Assembly (NCBI GenBank): GCA_947588355.1
Contig: CANPYI010000002.1
Coordinates: 1-64,000 of the forward strand
DNA length: 64,000 nt
Source of the DNA: an uncultured Clostridia bacterium
Lineage (GTDB): Bacteria; Bacillota; Clostridia; Christensenellales; UBA1242
Direction: 5' to 3'
In this document: piece by piece, positions 1 through 8,228 of the stretch
How positions within the stretch are numbered: the first letter of the stretch is position 1
Layout of the letters: each line of letters begins with the position of its first letter
The notes under the pieces: generated by a model
The model's input: the letters and a program-made list of their open reading frames with translations, nothing else
What the model was told of the DNA's origin: nothing
The model's database searches: none
Position numbers and translations under genes: made by a program

Positions 1-237
1 TTGTGTAAAGGTTTGTATGTAGAGATAGGCAAGTTGTACAACGTTGCAAAGTGCAGCAGTGTGGAAAGAAGTATAAGGCATGCGATAGAAAACACATGCG
101 TAAACAAGAGTTATGCGGAACTAAATAAGATGTTCAAGACCTTTCTTTATGCCGTAGATGAAAAGCCAACAGCAGGCGAACTTATTCGCTTGGTTGCGGA
201 ATACTACCTTCTTGAACTTTACAAAGAAGAAAATTAA
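1..237 (+). CDS. spo0A: Spo0A C-terminal DNA-binding domain (3' end of gene)
   Basis: The reading frame is open from the window edge and encodes the last 78 residues of a longer protein. It resembles the Spo0A effector domain: a helical run ending in SVERSIRHAIE, which is the recognition helix of that family, followed by the typical KPTAGELIRLVAEYY block near the C-terminus. Spo0A is the phosphorelay response regulator that starts sporulation by binding 0A boxes. The receiver domain must lie to the left of the window. The TTG at base 1 is probably not the real start. A clear terminator follows, so the gene ends its transcript here. Sporulation genes elsewhere in the window (yabP, yabQ) support the call. 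Confidence 0.85.
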   Translation: MCKGLYVEIGKLYNVAKCSSVERSIRHAIENTCVNKSYAELNKMFKTFLYAVDEKPTAGELIRLVAEYYLLELYKEEN

Positions 238-246
238 AACAAATTT

Positions 247-275
247 AAAAGAAGATTATGTTCTTCTTTTTTTGT
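247..275 (+). terminator. Terminator after spo0A
   Basis: A nine-base perfect stem (AAAAGAAGA / TCTTCTTTT) with a six-base loop runs into a T-tract directly after the spo0A stop. Confidence 0.75.
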
Positions 276-296
276 TAAAAATTTACGCTTTAATAA

Positions 297-785
297 TCAA
301 ACTTTTTCAATCTTTCCGCAGGCGATTTTCTCGCCAGAATTGCCGGCTGGCTGAGAGGTGAAATCGTCGGGGTTTTGGTGAATGACCAGAACACGACCTA
401 GCACATCTTCAAGGCGGAATCTGTTTGAAAAAACGGCTTGCCATGCACTTCCACCATTGGAAAACAGTGGCGGAAGGTCACCGGAGTGTTGAGGGTGAGG
501 CACATCTTTTGGATTAAAATGTCCGCCGGTTTGCGAAAAATTGTTGGAACATGTTTGCCCTTCGTGGATATGAAAAGCAAAAATATTTGTTGTTGTTTGC
601 GGCAAATTGTCCACGTCTGCAACAATCATAACTCCGATTGGCAGGGCGTAAAACTCCACACAGCCACTTATTTGCGGAAAACTGTTTCCTCCAGAAATAA
701 CAGCAACGGCATCAGGATTGTTTGAGGCAAGAAAGTTGAAAATTTGTTTGTCTATTTTATTTTCTTTTAAAAAATCTTGGCACAT
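297..785 (-). CDS. sodC: Cu/Zn superoxide dismutase-like protein, cytoplasmic
   Basis: The 162-residue protein belongs to the Cu/Zn superoxide dismutase fold, which converts superoxide to oxygen and peroxide. The metal ligands are visible in order: H72 and H74 in FHIHEG, H89 in GGHFNP, H97, H100 and D103 in HPQHSGD, and H136 in VIHQNPDD. C79 and C156 could form the conserved disulphide. The C-terminal block GNSGEKIACG is typical. Unlike most bacterial SodC it has no signal peptide, which suggests a cytoplasmic location and fits the short clostridial branch of the family. The start has a strong AAAGGAG site. It is divergent from the metal-resistance pair next door. Activity in a strict anaerobe is unproven. 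Confidence 0.85.
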   Translation of the reverse strand: MCQDFLKENKIDKQIFNFLASNNPDAVAVISGGNSFPQISGCVEFYALPIGVMIVADVDNLPQTTTNIFAFHIHEGQTCSNNFSQTGGHFNPKDVPHPQHSGDLPPLFSNGGSAWQAVFSNRFRLEDVLGRVLVIHQNPDDFTSQPAGNSGEKIACGKIEKV

Positions 786-853
786 AAAAACTCCTTTTTT
801 CCCTTATATATGAAATACGACAAAAAAAAGTTGGAAATATTTTGAAAAAACAG

Positions 854-883
854 TTGACAGTTGAATTATTATTCAACTATAAT
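854..883 (+). promoter_or_regulatory. Promoter of the cadC-cadA operon
   Basis: TTGACA, an 18-base spacer and a perfect TATAAT lie 40 bases before the regulator start. An inverted repeat fills the spacer. Confidence 0.85.
859..878. promoter_or_regulatory. Operator O1 for the CadC-type repressor
   Basis: A perfect 8-bp inverted repeat, AGTTGAAT and ATTCAACT separated by TATT, fills the spacer between the -35 and -10 elements. This is where ArsR/CadC repressors usually bind. Confidence 0.8.
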
Positions 884-888
884 AAGAT

Positions 889-908
889 AGTTGAATATGT
901 TTTCAACT
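889..908. promoter_or_regulatory. Operator O2, second copy of the repressor site
   Basis: A near-copy of O1 (AGTTGAAT and TTTCAACT around four bases, one mismatch), centred exactly 30 bp downstream and just before the ribosome site. Thirty bp is close to three helical turns, so two repressor dimers could sit on the same DNA face. Confidence 0.7.
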
Positions 909-922
909 TTAAGGAGTTTGAT

Positions 923-1303
923 ATGACAAAATGCAAATGCTCAGTTTGTGACTGCAATGTGATTCATGAGGAGCAAGTTTTCAAAGCAAAATCGGAAATG
1001 CTTAATGACAAAGTTTTAAATTTTATTTCTGAGTTTTATAAGGCTCTTTCGGATTGCACAAGGGTGAAGATAATCAATGCACTTGACAAACAGGAACTTT
1101 GTGTGTGTGACATCTGCCAACTTTTGAATATGACAAAATCGGCGGTTTCTCACCAGTTGCAAAAATTGAAAGAACTCAATCTTATCAAAAGTCGTAGGCA
1201 AGGAAAACAAGTGTTTTATGCTCTTGCTGACGAGCATGTTAAACAGGTTTTTGAAATAAGTACAAATCATGTTTTGGAGAAACTAGATGAAAAAGAAAAT
1301 TAA
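923..1303 (+). CDS. cadC: CadC/ArsR-family metal-sensing repressor
   Basis: A 126-residue winged-helix repressor of the ArsR family, expected to release its operator when it binds Cd, Pb or Zn. A cysteine-rich N-terminus (C4, C6, C9, C11) and the ELCVCDIC segment (C60, C62, C65) together match the alpha3N soft-metal site of CadC. The DNA-binding helix follows at about residues 70-85 (TKSAVSHQLQKLKELNLI). I chose the ATG that sits six bases after AAGGAG; an upstream in-frame start would lie inside the operator. The gene overlaps the pump gene by 17 bases, so sensor and pump are co-translated and autoregulated through the twin operator. The exact metal cannot be decided from sequence alone. Confidence 0.88.
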   Translation: MTKCKCSVCDCNVIHEEQVFKAKSEMLNDKVLNFISEFYKALSDCTRVKIINALDKQELCVCDICQLLNMTKSAVSHQLQKLKELNLIKSRRQGKQVFYALADEHVKQVFEISTNHVLEKLDEKEN

Positions 1304-3302
1304 AATTATTGGACTTGATTGTCCAAATTGCGCAAAAACTTTGGAAGGGCAACTCAACAAAATTGAAGGCGTGAAAAATGTTAGAATAGATTTTGTGAAA
1401 AGCAGTTTGGCTTTTGAAAGTGAAAATCCCGACAAAGCCTTGGAAGATATAAAAACTGTCACAAAACAACTTGAGCCACAAGCGCGAATCTCGGGCGGAG
1501 AGAACAAGATGTGGCTTGTTGCTGATGTTGTCACTTTGGCGCTTGGGCTTTTGCTTGGAATAATGCTGTTTTTCGTTCAACTGCCAACATGGGCATTCTG
1601 GCTTGTTTATGTTTCAAGTGCACTTTTGCTTGGTTGGAAAACTTATATAAAAGCCATAAGATTGTTGTTTAAGTGCGTCATAAACGAAAATTTGCTTATC
1701 ACAATTTCTGTTGTTGGGGCAAGTTTTGTCAGCGACCATAACGAAGGCCTGATGGTGATTGCGCTTTATTCTATAGGCAAAATATTTGAAGGTTTGGCGG
1801 TTGACCATTCCAGAAAAAGTATCGAAAAACTTGCAAGTATGCAACCGGAATTTGTCAATGTGCTTGTTGGCAAAAAAGAAATGGTGGCAAGACCGGAAGA
1901 AGTTGAAGTTGGAAGTTTGATTATTGTCAGAGCCGGTGAAAAAGTTGCTCTTGATGGTTTGGTGATAAGCGGTTCGGCCTTGGTTGACAATCAAAGTTTG
2001 ACAGGGGAAAGTTTGCCCGTAAACAAGAAAAAAGGTGATGAGATTCTTTCTGGCGGTGTGGTTTTGGACGGCGTTTTGACGATAAAAACAACAAGCGAGT
2101 ATTCCGACAGCACGATAAGCAAAATCATGAATCTTGTGGAGAACGCTTCTGAAAACAAATCAAAAACAGAAACGTTTATTTCAAAAATCACAAGATGGTA
2201 CACACTTGGTGTGGTTGTTTTGTCCGTGCTTGTTTGGGGGATAACTTGGGCGGTGACAAAACAGTTTGACACGGCAATTTATCGAGGCTTGATATTTCTT
2301 GTTGTGTCGTGTCCTTGCGCTTTTGCCATTTCTGTGCCACTTTCTTATTTTTCAGGACTTGGAAATGCTTCAAAACATGGTGTGCTGATAAAAGGCTCCA
2401 ATTTTTTGGATGCTTGTGCAAACTTGAATGTTGTTGCTTTTGACAAAACTGGAACTTTGACCACAGGCAAATTTGAAATTCAAAAAATTGATTGTTTTGA
2501 AAATCACACCAAGCAAGAAGTTTTGCTTTTGACCGCACTTGGCGAGCAATATTCCATTCATCCACTTGCAAAGGCGATTGTAAGTGCTTGCCAGCAAAAA
2601 TTGCCAAAGGCAAAAAGTGTCAAAGAGATTGCCGGCAAGGGTGTGGAATTTGAATATAAAAACAAACGCTATTTTGTTGGAAGAAAATCACAACTTTCAC
2701 AAACTGCAGTGGAATTGTATGAAAATGACATAAAAATCGGTCAAATTGAACTTTCCGATGCTGTGAAAAAAGAAGCGGTTGAAGCGTGCGAAGGCCTGAG
2801 AAAGATGGGCGTGAAAACTGTCATGCTTTCTGGCGACAACAAATCGGTTGTGCAAAGTGTGGCAAAAGTTATTGGCATCGATGATGCAATTGCACAGATG
2901 TTGCCACAAGACAAGTTTGAATATATCAGCAAACTGAAAGAAAACAAACAAAAAGTGGGATATGTTGGTGACGGAATCAACGACGCACCTTCGCTCACCG
3001 TTTCAAACGTCGGCTTTTCGATGGGCATAAACGGCAGCCCGGCCAGTGTTGAAGCAAGCGATGTGGTTATTGTTGACGACAATCCAAAAAAGATTCTGAC
3101 AGCAATCAAAATTTCAAAATACACAAGAAAAATTGTCTGGGAGAACATTCTTCTTTCTGCCATTGTCAAGGTTGTTTTTCTGACACTTGGTGCAGTTGGT
3201 GTGACAGGAATGCTTTGGGCTGTTTTTGCCGATGTTGGAGTTACGGTGCTTGCTATCTTAAACAGCCTGCGAGCCTTGAAACATAAGGTTGAGAAAAAAT
3301 AA
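1287..3302 (+). CDS. cadA: P1B-type Zn/Cd/Pb-exporting ATPase
   Basis: A 671-residue P-type ATPase that pumps soft divalent metals out of the cytoplasm. In order: an N-terminal heavy-metal domain with C12-P-N-C15; membrane helices from about residue 75; the TGES actuator loop near 240; CPC at 342-344 in the ion-binding helix; the phosphorylated D386 in DKTGTLT; the HP motif at H425-P426; and GDGINDAP. The last helix carries ADVGVTVLAILNS, the signature of the Zn/Cd/Pb group (P1B-2) rather than copper pumps. Its ATG lies inside the regulator gene with GGAGA six bases upstream, indicating translational coupling. Zn, Cd and Pb cannot be separated by sequence. Confidence 0.92.
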   Translation: MKKKIKIIGLDCPNCAKTLEGQLNKIEGVKNVRIDFVKSSLAFESENPDKALEDIKTVTKQLEPQARISGGENKMWLVADVVTLALGLLLGIMLFFVQLPTWAFWLVYVSSALLLGWKTYIKAIRLLFKCVINENLLITISVVGASFVSDHNEGLMVIALYSIGKIFEGLAVDHSRKSIEKLASMQPEFVNVLVGKKEMVARPEEVEVGSLIIVRAGEKVALDGLVISGSALVDNQSLTGESLPVNKKKGDEILSGGVVLDGVLTIKTTSEYSDSTISKIMNLVENASENKSKTETFISKITRWYTLGVVVLSVLVWGITWAVTKQFDTAIYRGLIFLVVSCPCAFAISVPLSYFSGLGNASKHGVLIKGSNFLDACANLNVVAFDKTGTLTTGKFEIQKIDCFENHTKQEVLLLTALGEQYSIHPLAKAIVSACQQKLPKAKSVKEIAGKGVEFEYKNKRYFVGRKSQLSQTAVELYENDIKIGQIELSDAVKKEAVEACEGLRKMGVKTVMLSGDNKSVVQSVAKVIGIDDAIAQMLPQDKFEYISKLKENKQKVGYVGDGINDAPSLTVSNVGFSMGINGSPASVEASDVVIVDDNPKKILTAIKISKYTRKIVWENILLSAIVKVVFLTLGAVGVTGMLWAVFADVGVTVLAILNSLRALKHKVEKK

Positions 3303-3369
3303 AAAAAGCAAATTTCATAACACTTCTTGTTTTGCATGCATATAACTTTTGTAGAGTTATGGAGGGTTT

Positions 3370-4293
3370 ATGAAATTTGGAATTTGTGGTTATGGAAATC
3401 TTGGAAAAGCAGTTGAAAAAGTTGTAAAAACAAATCAAGATCAAATAGTAGGCATTTTCTCGCGCAGAAAAGATGTAAAGAGTGAACTAGGGACACAAGT
3501 TTTTGATTATCAAGATGCAAAAAATTTTGTTGGAAAGATCGACGTTATGGTTATGTGTGGCGGCAGTCAAGAAGATTTGCTGTGGCAAAGTCCACAGATG
3601 TGCAAGTATTTTAATATAATTGACACTTTTGACACGCATGCCAGCATACAATCGCACAGGCAAGCGCTTGACAAAGTGGCAAAAGAAAGTGGGCACGTGG
3701 CAATCTATTCTTGTGGCTGGGATCCGGGACTTTTCAGTATGATTCGCGGTCTTTCAAACGGTGTGTTTAAAACTGCACCAAAGACTTTTTGGGGAAAAGG
3801 CGTAAGTCAAGGTCACAGCGAGGCGCTCCGAAACATTCCGGGTATTTTGGATGCCATACAATTCACCGTTCCAAATTCCGAGGCGATAAAAAAGTGCCAA
3901 TCGGATCCGTTGGCAGAAATTGACGGAAAAAGCATGCACGAGCGTCATTGTTTCGTGGCCCTTGACGGAACAAGAAATTTTGAAGACATACAAAAGCAAA
4001 TCAAGGAAACAGAAAACTATTTCAAGGGTCAAAAGGTGATAGTTAACGTTTGCTCACCAGAAGAAATACAAGACCTAAAGAAAAAGATGTTTCACCAAGG
4101 TGTTGTTTTTGCAGGAGACAAAGATTCTTCATTAGAGTTTTCTGTAAAAATGCAAAACAATCCACTTTTTACGGCAAAAATTTTGTATGCCTACTCCAAT
4201 GCGATAAAAAAACTTGAAAGCGGTGCTTACAATCCAACGGATATTCCGGTAAAATATCTTGAAAAAAATGACAATTTCAAAAAATTGATTTAA
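3370..4293 (+). CDS. ddh: meso-diaminopimelate D-dehydrogenase
   Basis: A 307-residue NADPH-dependent enzyme that makes meso-diaminopimelate in one step from tetrahydrodipicolinate, bypassing the succinylase/acetylase branch of lysine and peptidoglycan synthesis. The Rossmann motif GYGNLG is at residues 7-12. Family blocks seen are CGGSQEDL, the substrate-loop [10 protein letters not shown], the [10 protein letters not shown] segment and [17 protein letters not shown]. The start has GGAGGG four bases upstream. Length is close to the usual 320-330 residues. The stop codon overlaps the stop of the convergent glyA, leaving no room for a terminator between them. The product implies a meso-DAP cell wall. 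Confidence 0.92.
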   Translation: MKFGICGYGNLGKAVEKVVKTNQDQIVGIFSRRKDVKSELGTQVFDYQDAKNFVGKIDVMVMCGGSQEDLLWQSPQMCKYFNIIDTFDTHASIQSHRQALDKVAKESGHVAIYSCGWDPGLFSMIRGLSNGVFKTAPKTFWGKGVSQGHSEALRNIPGILDAIQFTVPNSEAIKKCQSDPLAEIDGKSMHERHCFVALDGTRNFEDIQKQIKETENYFKGQKVIVNVCSPEEIQDLKKKMFHQGVVFAGDKDSSLEFSVKMQNNPLFTAKILYAYSNAIKKLESGAYNPTDIPVKYLEKNDNFKKLI

Positions 4294-5516
4294 GCATTTT
4301 TTGCAAATTTTTTCATAAGGGCAGTTGCTTCTTTTCGGACAGAAGGCACTGCCTTTTCTTTTTGTGTGACAATTTTGTATATCATATCGGCAATTTGACG
4401 CATCTCATTCTCTTTCATTCCAAGAGTGGTGACTGCAGGTGTGCCAAGTCTCAGTCCGCTTGTCACGGTCGGGCTGAGTTTTTCGTTTGGAATAGAATTT
4501 TTGTTTGCGGTTATGTTGGCGTCATGCAACAGGTCGGCAATTTCTTTTCCGGTCGCTCCAAACGGAGTGAGGTCCACAAGAATAAGATGGTTGTCTGTTC
4601 CGCCAGAAACAAGTCGGAAGCCAAGTTTTGTAAGTTGGCTTGCCAGCGCTTTGCAATTTTTGACAACCTGCTTTTGATATTTCTTAAATTCTGGCGACAT
4701 GGCTTCTTTCAACATAACTGCTTTTCCAGCAATCACATGTTCCAAAGGCCCGCCTTGAGTGCCCGGGAAAACAGCACTATCAATTTTTTTTGCAAGGGCT
4801 TCTGTGCACAAAATCATGCCACCCCGAGGGCCTCGCAAAGTTTTGTGAGTAGTGGTTGTGACCACATCAGCAAATTTGCAAGGATTTGGATGTAAGCCTG
4901 CTGCCACAAGACCGGCAATGTGCGCCATGTCCACCATAAGATATGCTCCAACACTGTCGGCGATTTGGCGAAAGCGGGCAAAGTCAATCTTCCTTGGATA
5001 AGCGCTTGCACCTGCCACAATCAGTTTTGGCTTGTGTTCTTTTGCAAGGCGCTCCACTTCGTCATAATCAATAAGTTCTGTTTTTTCATTCAGACCATAT
5101 GAAATTGCATTGAAAACTTTTCCGGAAACATTCACCTTTGTGCCGTGCGTAAGGTGTCCACCAGCAGGCAGACTCATGCCCAAAATTGTGTCACCAAGCT
5201 TTAACAGTGCCATAAAAACAGCAAAGTTTGCGTTTGCACCCGAATGAGGCTGAACATTTACATGCTGAGCATGGAAAAGTTTTTTTGCTCTTTCAATTGC
5301 CAAACTTTCGATAGTGTCAACATTTTCGCAACCGCAATAATAACGTTTTCCAGGATAGCCTTCCGCATATTTGTTGGTCAGCACACTTCCGACTGCTTGC
5401 CTGACTGCCTCGCTTACGATATTTTCACTCGCAATCAGTTCTATTGTCTCTTTTTGGCGTTGTTCTTCTTTTTTGATAGCATTGTAAATTTCTATATCAA
5501 CTGTCTTTAGATTCAT
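4290..5516 (-). CDS. glyA: Serine hydroxymethyltransferase
   Basis: A 408-residue PLP enzyme that interconverts serine and glycine and loads tetrahydrofolate with a one-carbon unit. The PLP lysine is K225 in [13 protein letters not shown]. Other family blocks are [10 protein letters not shown] near the N-terminus, [19 protein letters not shown] residues at 48-63 and VDMAHIAGL at 195-203. I chose the ATG preceded by AAGGAGG with a five-base gap; a start seven codons upstream would place the ribosome site inside the gene. It is divergent from folD, the next enzyme of the same one-carbon pathway, across about 95 bases. Its 3' end overlaps the stop codon of ddh. Confidence 0.96.
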   Translation of the reverse strand: MNLKTVDIEIYNAIKKEEQRQKETIELIASENIVSEAVRQAVGSVLTNKYAEGYPGKRYYCGCENVDTIESLAIERAKKLFHAQHVNVQPHSGANANFAVFMALLKLGDTILGMSLPAGGHLTHGTKVNVSGKVFNAISYGLNEKTELIDYDEVERLAKEHKPKLIVAGASAYPRKIDFARFRQIADSVGAYLMVDMAHIAGLVAAGLHPNPCKFADVVTTTTHKTLRGPRGGMILCTEALAKKIDSAVFPGTQGGPLEHVIAGKAVMLKEAMSPEFKKYQKQVVKNCKALASQLTKLGFRLVSGGTDNHLILVDLTPFGATGKEIADLLHDANITANKNSIPNEKLSPTVTSGLRLGTPAVTTLGMKENEMRQIADMIYKIVTQKEKAVPSVRKEATALMKKFAKNA

Positions 5517-5578
5517 CTTATCCTCCTTGCGACTCAAGAATATATTATCATATAAGTTTCAAAAATAAAAATTTTTGT

Positions 5579-5606
5579 TTGGCAAAACAAATTTTTATGC
5601 TATAAT
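5579..5606 (+). promoter_or_regulatory. folD promoter giving a leaderless mRNA
   Basis: TTGGCA, 16 bases and a perfect TATAAT, with the folD ATG beginning seven bases after the -10. Transcription should start at or next to the A of the ATG. No ribosome-binding site is present. Confidence 0.75.
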
Positions 5607-5612
5607 TTTTAC

Positions 5613-6443
5613 ATGGAAATATTAGATGGAAAAAAATTTGCAACGCAAATCAAGGAAGATGTAAAAAAATCTGTTATGGTTATGACAAAAAAGCCAATGC
5701 TGGCATGCATTATTGCTGAAGGGGACAAGGCAAGCGAAATTTATGTGGCATCAAAACAAAAAGCATGTGCCGAGTGCGGCATGCTTTCAAAAATAGTAAG
5801 ACTTGATTCAAGCGTATCTCAAACTCAACTTGAAAATGAAATTGAAACATTAAACAATGACACACAAGTCACAGCAATTCTTCTTCAGTTGCCACTGCCT
5901 AAGCATCTTGACGAGCAAAAAGCGTTAAATAAAATCAGTCCACAAAAAGATGCAGATTGTTTGACATTTTTCAATTTTGGAAAGTTGTTTGCAGGCGACA
6001 AAGACTTTGCACCTTGCACAGCATTTGGAATAATAAAACTCCTGGAAAAATACAATGTTGAAATTGAAGGAAAACATGCCGTTGTTGTTGGAAGAAGCAA
6101 CCTTGTTGGAAGGAGTGTTGCCTCACTTTTGGAGCATCATAATGCCACAGTCACACTTTGTCACAGCAAAACACAAAATCTCAAAAAACACACGCAAGAT
6201 GCGGATATTTTGGTGGTTGCTGTTGGAAAACCAAAATTTATTACTGCAGATTTTGTAAAGAAGGGTGCGGTTGTGATAGATGTCGGCATAAACAGAATTG
6301 ACGGCACAATAATCGGTGACGTGGATTTTGAAAACGTTTCAAAAAAGTGCGGCAAAATCACTCCGGTTCCGGGTGGCGTGGGCCCACTTACAGTGGCATG
6401 TCTAATGAGAAACACACTCTTTTTGGCACAACATGTCAAATAA
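5613..6443 (+). CDS. folD: Methylene-THF dehydrogenase/cyclohydrolase FolD
   Basis: A 276-residue bifunctional enzyme that oxidises 5,10-methylene-THF to methenyl-THF and hydrolyses it to 10-formyl-THF. The catalytic lysine is K48 in YVASKQKAC. The folate loop QLPLPKHL, the nucleotide-binding GRSNLVGRSVASLL and the C-terminal TPVPGGVGPLT are all present, and the length is normal. It uses the serine-derived methylene group produced by GlyA, encoded divergently. There is no Shine-Dalgarno sequence and the promoter sits directly on the ATG, so translation is probably leaderless. The 3' end faces the glycosidase-like gene across about 50 bases. Confidence 0.95.
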   Translation: MEILDGKKFATQIKEDVKKSVMVMTKKPMLACIIAEGDKASEIYVASKQKACAECGMLSKIVRLDSSVSQTQLENEIETLNNDTQVTAILLQLPLPKHLDEQKALNKISPQKDADCLTFFNFGKLFAGDKDFAPCTAFGIIKLLEKYNVEIEGKHAVVVGRSNLVGRSVASLLEHHNATVTLCHSKTQNLKKHTQDADILVVAVGKPKFITADFVKKGAVVIDVGINRIDGTIIGDVDFENVSKKCGKITPVPGGVGPLTVACLMRNTLFLAQHVK

Positions 6444-6496
6444 TCTTTTTCACAACTTTTGCTTTTGAAATTGTGTGTTTTATGTTAAAAATTTTT

Positions 6497-7867
6497 TTAT
6501 GATATCTTCACATCGCCAAAAACATACCAGTTGTTTTCTGTTTTGCCCTCACTGCCAAGCAAATATGTTGGATTTTCATCATCTTCATTTACAAACAATC
6601 CGACTGCCAATTTGTAGTTGCCTTTTTCAACATTTTCGCCAAAGTTTATTTCAACTGACTGTTTGATTTTTTGATTAGGCAGCCAAGTTTTTGAATCAAG
6701 GTCTGTCAAAACTTTTTTCACCAAATTGCCGTCATTGTCAAGCAAGCCGATAAAAACCAAACATTTTTCATAGATAGGAGCAATTCCTTCGTTGGCAAAA
6801 GTCAAATTTATTTGAGTTGATTTGTTTTGCTTGACATTTTTGTAATACTGCACTTGTTTCAGTTTAAAATAATATCCCATTTTGTTTGCAAGTTTGGCGC
6901 ACAAAGACTTGTTGTTTTTAAACCAATCTTCATCAAGTTCTATATAAGATGGCTTTGCGATCTTCATCGCCTCTTCCAATCTTTGATTGAAATATTCTTC
7001 TTGGTCAGGGATATAGTCCTTGTAGTTGCCGGCATATTCAAACACGACAGGAAGTTTTCCGTAGCATTTTTCAAGCATGTCCAAACCGTTGGTATATTTC
7101 ACTATGCCATCTCGCCTGAGACTTACGCCTTGTTCAATCAATTGTTCATAAACATCATTAAAGCCTTTTTCTCCCCATGGGTTGAACAAAAGTGTGTCAG
7201 GAAAAGCGTCCATATATGGTTTCACATAATTGTCTCTGAAAAATTCTGGAGAAATTTTTTGTTCTTCCATGTAATTTGGAACATCTTCCACGTCCAAGTG
7301 AAACAAATGCTGCTCTCCCCAGTTGCCATATGACAAAATGTCCACAAAGGCTATGTTTTGGTTGCCGTTGTATCTTTCGCCCAAAGTTTTGACAAATTTG
7401 TTTACGCATTCAAGATAAATTTTGTCCTTCCAATCCGGAACTTTTTGATAGCCGCCACTTTCAAGTTTTGCATCAAAACCTTTTGCACCTTTTTCAAACA
7501 CATATTCTGGCGTTATAAATTGTTTGCTTGAAGAAGTGTTGACACACATTATGCCAAACGCAAACTTTTTGCCGCGCTTTGCATAAGAATTTATTTTTTG
7601 GTCAATTTTTTCAAAATTGATTTCGCCTTCAGCCGGCTCGATATCCGACCAATTAAACCTGTGATATCCCACCGAAACATAATCTTCGGCACCGTTGTAT
7701 ATCATTGTGCCATAGTCCACAAAGCCTTTGCCTGGGTTAAGCAAAACATCATTCACATCTGCGATGTTTTTGGTCACGAGATTGCCGTTTAAAGTGATTA
7801 CCGGAACCAAAACAGCAACAATTACTACAATCAAAATTGCAATACAAACAAAAATTTTCTTTTTCAT
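6497..7867 (-). CDS. Membrane-anchored glycoside-hydrolase-like protein (DUF4832 type)
   Basis: A 456-residue protein with one N-terminal membrane helix (about residues 5-25) and an extracellular body. The start of the body, LLNPGKGFVDY, and the block FNWSDIEPAEGEINFEKID look like the TIM-barrel opening of beta-galactosidase-like and DUF4874/DUF4832 proteins. E185 in YGNWGEQH and E277 in PVVFEYAG sit where the acid/base and nucleophile of such barrels are expected. From about residue 330 a beta-sandwich region follows, matching the DUF4832 tail. The likely role is attack on a glycan at the cell surface; the substrate is unknown. It has a GAGGA ribosome site and its own promoter. Confidence 0.6.
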   Translation of the reverse strand: MKKKIFVCIAILIVVIVAVLVPVITLNGNLVTKNIADVNDVLLNPGKGFVDYGTMIYNGAEDYVSVGYHRFNWSDIEPAEGEINFEKIDQKINSYAKRGKKFAFGIMCVNTSSSKQFITPEYVFEKGAKGFDAKLESGGYQKVPDWKDKIYLECVNKFVKTLGERYNGNQNIAFVDILSYGNWGEQHLFHLDVEDVPNYMEEQKISPEFFRDNYVKPYMDAFPDTLLFNPWGEKGFNDVYEQLIEQGVSLRRDGIVKYTNGLDMLEKCYGKLPVVFEYAGNYKDYIPDQEEYFNQRLEEAMKIAKPSYIELDEDWFKNNKSLCAKLANKMGYYFKLKQVQYYKNVKQNKSTQINLTFANEGIAPIYEKCLVFIGLLDNDGNLVKKVLTDLDSKTWLPNQKIKQSVEINFGENVEKGNYKLAVGLFVNEDDENPTYLLGSEGKTENNWYVFGDVKIS

Positions 7868-7885
7868 TTTTTTTCCTCAGGGATT

Positions 7886-7914
7886 ATTATAATCGTTCGT
7901 CAAAACAAAATCAA
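7886..7914 (-). promoter_or_regulatory. Promoter of the glycosidase-like gene
   Basis: On the reverse strand TTGATT, 17 bases and a perfect TATAAT lie about 20 bases before the ATG. Confidence 0.7.
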
Positions 7915-7940
7915 ATTTAATATTCAAAACATCAAAAAAA

Positions 7941-7956
7941 CATCTCTCAAGAGATG
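7941..7956 (-). terminator. Terminator of the two-gene unit at 8-9 kb
   Basis: CATCTC and GAGATG pair around TCAA, with A/T tracts on both sides. On the reverse strand it follows the 87-residue gene; it could also work in the other direction. Confidence 0.75.
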
Positions 7957-7961
7957 CTTTT

Positions 7962-8225
7962 TTATAAAATAACGCCCATTTGCCTTGCTTTTTCCAAAAT
8001 TTTTTCGTCACTGACTTTTTCTATCATCACATCTTCGCCGTCAAGTTTTTCGTTCACAAGCACAAGTGGAAATTTTTCTATGTCAAAAAAGTCGTTTTTA
8101 TTGCCAACCGGAACTTGTCTAACAACAAGATAGGTGTTTTCGTCAATTTCAACTTTGTCATAAACTTGATATTCAATCTTATTTTCCAAAAAGAAGGCAT
8201 CGCCGATATTGAAAATTGTTTCCAT
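7962..8225 (-). CDS. Small acidic protein of unknown function
   Basis: An 87-residue soluble protein that I do not recognise with confidence. It is rich in short beta-type segments (IEYQVYDKVEI, TYLVVRQVP, FPLVLVNEKL) and ends in a short helix. The general look is like small DUF1292-type beta proteins, but the match is weak. It starts three bases after the stop of the upstream membrane gene with a GGGAGA ribosome site, so the two are one transcription unit and presumably act together. A terminator follows directly. Confidence 0.55.
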   Translation of the reverse strand: METIFNIGDAFFLENKIEYQVYDKVEIDENTYLVVRQVPVGNKNDFFDIEKFPLVLVNEKLDGEDVMIEKVSDEKILEKARQMGVIL

Positions 8226-8228
8226 TGT

